From Spirochaetales bacterium (GTDB taxonomy: Bacteria; Spirochaetota; Spirochaetia; Sphaerochaetales; Sphaerochaetaceae), in contig JALFRH010000010.1 of the NCBI GenBank assembly GCA_022785155.1, forward strand, positions 1 through 9,950: 9,950 bases of DNA. Reading direction: 5' to 3'. Positions within the stretch are counted from its first letter, which is position 1, and each line of letters opens with the position of its first letter. The notes beneath the pieces are model-generated. The model was not told the origin of the DNA, searched no databases, and saw only the letters and a program-made list of their open reading frames with translations. Below are positions 6,226 through 9,950 of the stretch, one piece after another. Both the position numbers and the translations under genes were made by a program.

Positions 6226-7212
6226 TTATTTCTTCTCCAAGAAAGGTTCGATATATTCCTGGATGAAATCAATTCGATTCACCACAGCAGGTTTAAAATA
6301 AGAGGATACAGCTACAACCACATTCTTTTCTTGATTAACATAAATCACATTGCCACTGTCACCAAGGGCTAAGTAGATCCTTGCTTTCTGATCCACGATC
6401 CACCAAAGATATCCATAATACAATCCTTGATAGCGGTTGTTTTCAACAGCCATGGGTGTTGTCATCTCTTCAATCCAACAAGATGACACTATTTTCTTTC
6501 CACCGTAAAAACCTTTATTCAGACACAGCAATCCGATTTTGGCCATATCCTCTGCAGAAAGGCAAAGACCATATCCGGAAGCTCCAAGTCCTTCTCTATC
6601 AGAAACCCATATTTTGCCCTTGGGTTTCTTGCTGATTGTAAACTCTTTATATTCTTCTGCTGTCTGCAAACAACAGCTTTCATGCTTTGGGATATCCAAT
6701 GGAAGGAATAAGTAAGTATTGGCATAATCTACAGTCTTCATTTTAGTGGCCCTGTACAATATCCCGGAGAGAATATGAAGGCAAACAGTCTGATATCTAA
6801 ATTCTCCGACAAGGCCTTTCCTTCCTCCAAGATAATCAAGGGAAGAATATGTCCAGTCTTCACTGGAACAAACCTTGGTCCAAGGATCGCCTTTACATTT
6901 ATATGGCGCTCTCATTGTCAACAAATGCTTTATTGTCACATCATAAATTGTCTTCTCGCCTCTTTTGACCTTGTAGTCTGGAAAATAATCCAAAACTTTA
7001 TCATCGATACTTTTGATTTTCCCTTTATCCACTGCTATTCCAATCAATAAGGCCATGATGCTTTTTGTAACTGACATTATATGGGCACTATCATCTTCTT
7101 TGTAGTTGTTCCAAGAGTCGGAATACACTTTTTGATTGTTTTTATATGCACAAATCTGACATACATTGACTTGTCGCTTCTCTATTAGTCCATGTAACTC
7201 TTCTTTATTCAT
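6226..7212 (-). CDS. Serine hydrolase, class C beta-lactamase/PBP-like (COG1680 type)
   Basis: A 328-residue protein of the beta-lactamase-related serine hydrolase family. The catalytic SxxK is SVTK at residues 47-50, placed after HIM and before a hydrophobic helix as usual. The second motif position reads FRYQT (138-142) where relatives have Y-x-N, keeping the tyrosine but not the asparagine. The third motif is GDSGN (284-288) in place of a KTG/HxG triad, as often in esterase- or peptidase-like members. There is no signal peptide or lipobox from this start, so it is probably cytoplasmic. The substrate is unknown and true beta-lactamase activity is unlikely. The ATG at 7212 was chosen because relatives begin near here and GAAGGA precedes it, though only 3 nt away. 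A GTG at 7233 with AAAAGGGA 7 nt upstream is a good alternative, and a TTG at 7362 would add an unlikely 50 residues. Confidence 0.82.
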   Translation of the reverse strand: MNKEELHGLIEKRQVNVCQICAYKNNQKVYSDSWNNYKEDDSAHIMSVTKSIMALLIGIAVDKGKIKSIDDKVLDYFPDYKVKRGEKTIYDVTIKHLLTMRAPYKCKGDPWTKVCSSEDWTYSSLDYLGGRKGLVGEFRYQTVCLHILSGILYRATKMKTVDYANTYLFLPLDIPKHESCCLQTAEEYKEFTISKKPKGKIWVSDREGLGASGYGLCLSAEDMAKIGLLCLNKGFYGGKKIVSSCWIEEMTTPMAVENNRYQGLYYGYLWWIVDQKARIYLALGDSGNVIYVNQEKNVVVAVSSYFKPAVVNRIDFIQEYIEPFLEKK

Positions 7213-7313
7213 TAATCCTTCTTCCACTTTCACATATACTTCCCTTTTGGATATCCAAGAAAAGAATATGTTGATTGAAAATTGATTACAAGAATTATTA
7301 TAAAATCTTTTGA

Positions 7314-7338
7314 CTGAAGACTTTGCTCTAGTCTTCAG
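7314..7338. repeat. 9-bp perfect inverted repeat in the hydrolase leader
   Basis: CTGAAGACT at 7314-7322 and AGTCTTCAG at 7330-7338 pair perfectly around a 7-nt loop. On the minus strand it lies just upstream of the TATAAT at 7297-7302, where an operator would be expected. There is no T-run on either side, so it is not a terminator. Confidence 0.5.
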
Positions 7339-7576
7339 CGTTGAGTACAGATTCTTCTTCAATGATAAAAGCCACTTATTGGGAACAGGTTTCGCTCAAT
7401 CTGTTTAATCAAAATAATGACTTTTGTTTTCTAAAAAAAGCCACGAATAAACAAAGATAATGCTTTATGTTTTCTCGAAAGTCGGCAGTATAAACGGCTC
7501 TCATTTTTCCTTCTTACCGATGCTCTTTTCATTAAAAACATGCATTCTCCTTATTTACACAAGGATTCCACATTTT

Positions 7577-7599
7577 TCAGGAATATACTTTCTTCCTGA
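7577..7599. promoter_or_regulatory. Inverted repeat around a TATACT box upstream of the Cys/His-rich gene
   Basis: TCAGGAA at 7577-7583 and TTCCTGA at 7593-7599 flank TATACT at 7584-7589, a plausible -10 box 40 nt before the ATG. A repressor binding the 7-bp arms would cover the promoter. No good -35 hexamer is seen, so the promoter itself is tentative. Confidence 0.4.
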
Positions 7600-7628
7600 T
7601 AATCCATCAAATAAAAGGAGAGGTACAT

Positions 7629-8030
7629 ATGCCAAATGAAAACAAAGAGCTGACTCACTGCCCCAACTGTCCAAGGCACTGTCCAAAAGAAGCATTAAGC
7701 TGCGAAAGAGGCATAAGATTCTTTGACCAGGATGAGCCTGGAGACAGTGGTTTTGGTAGGGGGAAAGACCATCATCATGGTCACCACGCCGAGCATCACG
7801 GCGGTCCAAGATTCTTTGAAAGTGAAAGCAAGAATCCATTGGTCCTAGCCCTTTCAAAAGCCAGCGCCATTGCAGAACACAAAAGTCAGATGATGCGTGC
7901 CCATGGAAAAGACGAAGGCACTATGTTCTCTGTCCTCACTGAGGAGGAGCAGAAAGAATTGAGCTCCCTACTTGATAAACTTCTGGACCAGTGGGCAAAG
8001 GCTCATGCAGCCCATCACTCAGAAAAATGA
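7629..8030 (+). CDS. Small Cys/His-rich putative metal-binding protein
   Basis: A 133-residue soluble protein of unassigned function. The N-terminus has four cysteines in C-x2-C-x3-C-x6-C order (C11, C14, C18, C25, within HCPNCPRHCPK), suited to bind zinc or an iron-sulfur centre. A linker rich in Gly and Asp leads to a histidine cluster (HHHGHHAEHH, 48-57), a second likely metal site. The C-terminal third (about 100-126, LTEEEQKELSSLLDKLLDQW) is an amphipathic helix resembling the last helix of MarR-type proteins, though the DNA-binding wing is absent. There is no signal peptide. The ATG at 7629 has a strong AAGGAG 8 nt upstream (7615-7620). It is monocistronic, divergent from the hydrolase, with an inverted repeat over its presumed promoter. 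Metal sensing or storage is inference only. Confidence 0.8.
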   Translation: MPNENKELTHCPNCPRHCPKEALSCERGIRFFDQDEPGDSGFGRGKDHHHGHHAEHHGGPRFFESESKNPLVLALSKASAIAEHKSQMMRAHGKDEGTMFSVLTEEEQKELSSLLDKLLDQWAKAHAAHHSEK

Positions 8031-8039
8031 TTCTATGCG

Positions 8040-8055
8040 CCCCCTGAAACGGGGG
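8040..8055 (+). terminator. GC-rich hairpin after the Cys/His-rich gene (weak terminator candidate)
   Basis: CCCCC and GGGGG pair around TGAAAC, 7 nt after the stop at 8028-8030 (TGA). There is no T-run behind it, only an A-rich stretch, so termination is doubtful. It may instead protect the 3' end of the message. Confidence 0.3.
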
Positions 8056-8105
8056 AATGTATGGCAAAGAAAAAATAGAAAGGCCATTAAGTCCTAAAAA
8101 GTATG

Positions 8106-8153
8106 GATAATCAGCCGTAAAAAGGTGTTTTGTATGCCATACGGCTGATTATC
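8106..8153. repeat. Large inverted repeat with 14-bp perfect arms
   Basis: GATAATCAGCCGTA (8106-8119) and its exact reverse complement (8140-8153) are separated by 20 bases. It lies between the plus-strand Cys/His-rich gene and the minus-strand aminotransferase remnant, where a bidirectional terminator would be expected. On the minus strand a run of five T follows 5 nt past the stem. On the plus strand there is none. The arms are longer and more perfect than a usual terminator, so a mobile-repeat origin is also possible. Confidence 0.65.
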
Positions 8154-8163
8154 AAGGTATTCT

Positions 8164-8470
8164 TTAGTTGGAACACTCGGCAATAGACTCATCAAGAGCT
8201 TTTATTGCTATATCGATTTTATCCTTACTTATTATCAGAGGAGGCACAAATCCGACTCCCAAGCGATCTTACACCATGAATAGCTTTCTATTACTCATTC
8301 TCCGTATTGAAGGTGTAGAGCAGAACAAAACTCCCCTTAGTATGGAAAACCATCCCATGCCATATGATTCCAAAGAGTACCTTTCTATAATGAAAGCCCG
8401 GAGATTCTCTGTCTGTTTCTTTTCGTTTCATCAATTCCACCGAAGCTGTTTTCATAACCAATGATGACGA
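8164..8470 (-). pseudogene. Decayed C-terminus of a class III (PLP) aminotransferase
   Basis: The final 29 or so codons, LGVGFVPPLIISKDKIDIAI and onward to SIAECSN and a TAA at 8164-8166, match the end of acetylornithine/4-aminobutyrate-type aminotransferases, where (I/V)RFVPPLII is a hallmark. About 100 bp further upstream, in another frame, SVELMKRKETDRESP fits the G-x-ELVKDKETKEP region that precedes it in the same family. Stops and at least one frameshift near 8260-8300 separate the parts. The PLP lysine domain is entirely missing. It is thus a remnant of about 100 codons with no function. Family assignment rests on motif memory and not on a search. Confidence 0.5.
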
Positions 8471-8490
8471 AAGCCCTTGATTAATCATTG

Positions 8491-8517
8491 AAAATGGCCA
8501 GATGATTAGTCTGGCCA
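8491..8517 (-). terminator. Intrinsic terminator of the sugar ABC operon
   Basis: On the minus strand TGGCCAGA and TCTGGCCA form an 8-bp perfect stem with a 7-nt loop, followed directly by TTTT. It starts 24 nt after the permease stop, so the permease is the last gene of its operon. Confidence 0.75.
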
Positions 8518-8540
8518 AAGGAGTATATATCGATTCGCTC

Positions 8541-9623
8541 TTAACCTTCTTTTTGGGCAAGTCTTCTTCTCTTTGCTGTCTGCAGGCTTTCCTTAATGAC
8601 AGGACCAGCTGTCTGAATAAGAATGACGATGATAAGGACCAAACCCTGGAATGTATCCTGGATATCGACGCTGAGGGAAGGAATGGAGACGATGATGAAG
8701 TTGATAGTTGTATAAGAGAGGGCTCCGAAGAGGACACCAAGAAGCTTTCCTCTACCACCGGACATGTTTATTCCTCCCAAGACTACAGCTGCAATAGCAT
8801 ACATTTCATAGCTCTGACCAGAGGAAGCTGGTGTGATGTTTCCAATCTTACAAGCCTGAAGGAAGGATGCTACACCAACAAGAAGGCCTGTGATCACAAA
8901 CACAGAAATCTTGACAAATGTAGTGTTGATACCAGAAAGGTGTGCACTCTTCTCATTGGAACCTACAGCATAAACACTCTTTCCATACTTTGTCTTCTTG
9001 CTGATGATTACAAATAGAATGACCATCAATAAAAACACGAAGGTGATATAAGGAATAGAGAAGCCTCCAATCTGAAGTTTTCCTGTTCCGAACTGCATTC
9101 TCAAGAAGTTATATTTGCTGTTTGTCCTCAGCATGGCAAACTGGCTTGAGTTGGATCCTGTAATAGCAGAGTCCATTGTTCTTACAACGGAAAGAGTAAG
9201 GGATCTATAGATCAACATTGTTCCAAGGGTTACGATAAAAGGAGGCATCTTGGCCAAGCCCACCAAAAGGCCGTTGATAAGACCACACAATCCTCCCACG
9301 ATAATGGCAGTAAGGATCATCACAAGAATGGAGTTGGTCATATTGAAGGCGACTATTGTGGCACTGGTGGTCAATACCAAAGAGGAACCGATGGATAGGT
9401 CGATTTGTCCTGTAATAATGACCAAGGCCATTCCAAGAGCCATGGTTCCTACAATACAAGTATTCTGAGAACCAAGGATTGCAGCCACGTGGCTCCATTT
9501 GAAGGAGTTGCCGTTGGCACTGATAGCTATGGCATAGACTATCATCACAATGAACATGACGATAATAAATGAGTATTGGGACCAGGCTTTTCCGATTCCG
9601 TTTTTCAGTTTCAATTTATCCAT
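8541..9623 (-). CDS. Ribose-type sugar ABC transporter permease (RbsC/BPD_transp_2 family)
   Basis: A 360-residue integral membrane protein with about eight to ten hydrophobic segments (for instance near 18-36, 56-75, 94-118, 195-213, 240-258, 275-292 and 325-342). The block GTMALGMALVIITGQIDLSI (59-78) is the hallmark of permeases for ribose, xylose, galactose and related sugars. The cytoplasmic loop GKSVYAVGSNEKSAHLSGIN (about 214-233), followed by a GLLVGVAS helix, corresponds to the ATPase-contact region. The N-terminus is short and basic, and the C-terminus ends in a basic tail. The ATG at 9621-9623 has AGAGG about 8 nt upstream and starts 4 nt after the ATPase stop, so the two are co-transcribed and probably translationally coupled. 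The sugar cannot be told from sequence, and no binding protein is in view. Confidence 0.93.
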   Translation of the reverse strand: MDKLKLKNGIGKAWSQYSFIIVMFIVMIVYAIAISANGNSFKWSHVAAILGSQNTCIVGTMALGMALVIITGQIDLSIGSSLVLTTSATIVAFNMTNSILVMILTAIIVGGLCGLINGLLVGLAKMPPFIVTLGTMLIYRSLTLSVVRTMDSAITGSNSSQFAMLRTNSKYNFLRMQFGTGKLQIGGFSIPYITFVFLLMVILFVIISKKTKYGKSVYAVGSNEKSAHLSGINTTFVKISVFVITGLLVGVASFLQACKIGNITPASSGQSYEMYAIAAVVLGGINMSGGRGKLLGVLFGALSYTTINFIIVSIPSLSVDIQDTFQGLVLIIVILIQTAGPVIKESLQTAKRRRLAQKEG

Positions 9624-9627
9624 TTTC

Positions 9628-9950
9628 TTAACCTCTCTTTGCTCCGGTGGAATATGCCATGACCACCTGTTCTGTTACGTCTTTATGATCAAGAATCGCA
9701 GCGATTTCACCTTCATAGAACACGACGCATCTATCTGCAACTTTCTGTACTTCAGGTATTTCCAAAGTGTTTATTATTACAGTCTGTCCCTGCTTTGCGA
9801 ACTCAAGGATCAGTCTGTAGATTTCACTCTTGGCTCCTACGTCTACACCCTGTGTAGGGTTATCGAACAAAAGGACCTCTGCTCCTGTGTTAAGCCATCT
9901 GGCAAGGAATACTTTCTGTTGGTTACCTCCGCTTAGGGATGCAATACCCA
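9628..9950 (-). CDS. Sugar ABC transporter ATPase (RbsA/MglA-like), C-terminal part, cut by window edge
   Basis: The frame is open to the window edge and shows the second nucleotide-binding half of a double-ABC sugar ATPase. It has the ABC signature LSGGNQQK (9913-9936), a Walker B LLFDNPTQGVDVGAK, and IINTLEIPEVQKVADR in the place of the usual ISSELPEV segment. The last residues are TGAKRG with a TAA at 9628-9630. In relatives the Walker B continues as D-E-P. Here Asn (codon 9859-9861) replaces the catalytic Glu. It powers import through the permease directly downstream. The N-terminal half and start lie outside the window. Confidence 0.9.
   Translation of the reverse strand, partial: GIASLSGGNQQKVFLARWLNTGAEVLLFDNPTQGVDVGAKSEIYRLILEFAKQGQTVIINTLEIPEVQKVADRCVVFYEGEIAAILDHKDVTEQVVMAYSTGAKRG

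Larger units (their letters stand above)
7213..7628. other. Divergent intergenic region with two hairpins
   Basis: This 416-bp AT-rich region separates the minus-strand hydrolase from the plus-strand Cys/His-rich gene. It holds a TATAAT on the minus strand (7297-7302) without a clear -35, a 9-bp inverted repeat at 7314-7338 and a 7-bp inverted repeat at 7577-7599. I see no coding frame of note in the middle. Confidence 0.5.

Noticed and set aside
7213..7362. N-terminal extension of the serine hydrolase from a TTG at 7362
   Set aside because: The 50 extra residues are unlike the family, contain a 9-bp hairpin in their DNA and a TATAAT, and have no ribosome site.
8502..9017. Plus-strand frame of 171 codons
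   Set aside because: Antisense shadow of the sugar permease gene, with atypical composition and no motif.

Overview
The window reads like an accessory, partly decayed stretch of a low-to-moderate GC bacterial chromosome. Strong AGGAGG-type ribosome sites, a stand-alone GT4 glycosyltransferase of the diacylglycerol-glucosyltransferase type, a ribose-type sugar ABC transporter and two AAA_14/DUF4143 ATPases fit a Bacillota-type organism, perhaps Erysipelotrichia-like. Spirochaetes also carry such sets. No rRNA, tRNA or marker gene fixes the taxon, so this is inference.

Left part (1-4440): a short C-terminal coding fragment at the edge, a spacer with octamers repeated every 11 bp, an N-terminally truncated RecG-like/HATPase_c_4 regulator, and two tandem minus-strand ATPases of the AAA_14-DUF4143 family (1323-2633 and 3034-4245). 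A 103-bp piece of the second ATPase is copied, with one synonymous difference, next to the truncated end of the regulator. Between the two ATPases lie a perfect 24-bp palindrome and a frameshifted small-gene remnant. The block looks like an accessory island where ATPase genes duplicated, recombined and eroded.

Middle part (4440-6230): the right end of an IS200/IS605-family element with an omega-RNA-like structured region but no tnpB or tnpA. It is followed by a well-formed plus-strand GT4 glycosyltransferase with its own -10 box, ribosome site and strong intrinsic terminator.

Right part (6226-9950): a minus-strand penicillin-binding-protein/class C beta-lactamase-like serine hydrolase; a divergent plus-strand small Cys/His-rich protein; a decayed class III aminotransferase tail; and the 3' end of a minus-strand sugar ABC operon, whose ATPase C-terminus lies 4 nt upstream of a RbsC-type permease that ends at an intrinsic terminator. 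The visible Walker B of the transporter ATPase reads D-N instead of D-E.

The intact genes are transported-sugar uptake, membrane glycolipid synthesis and a serine hydrolase, and they do not form one pathway. The most unusual material is in the ATPase block, the solo IS605 end, and several palindromes not explained by genes.
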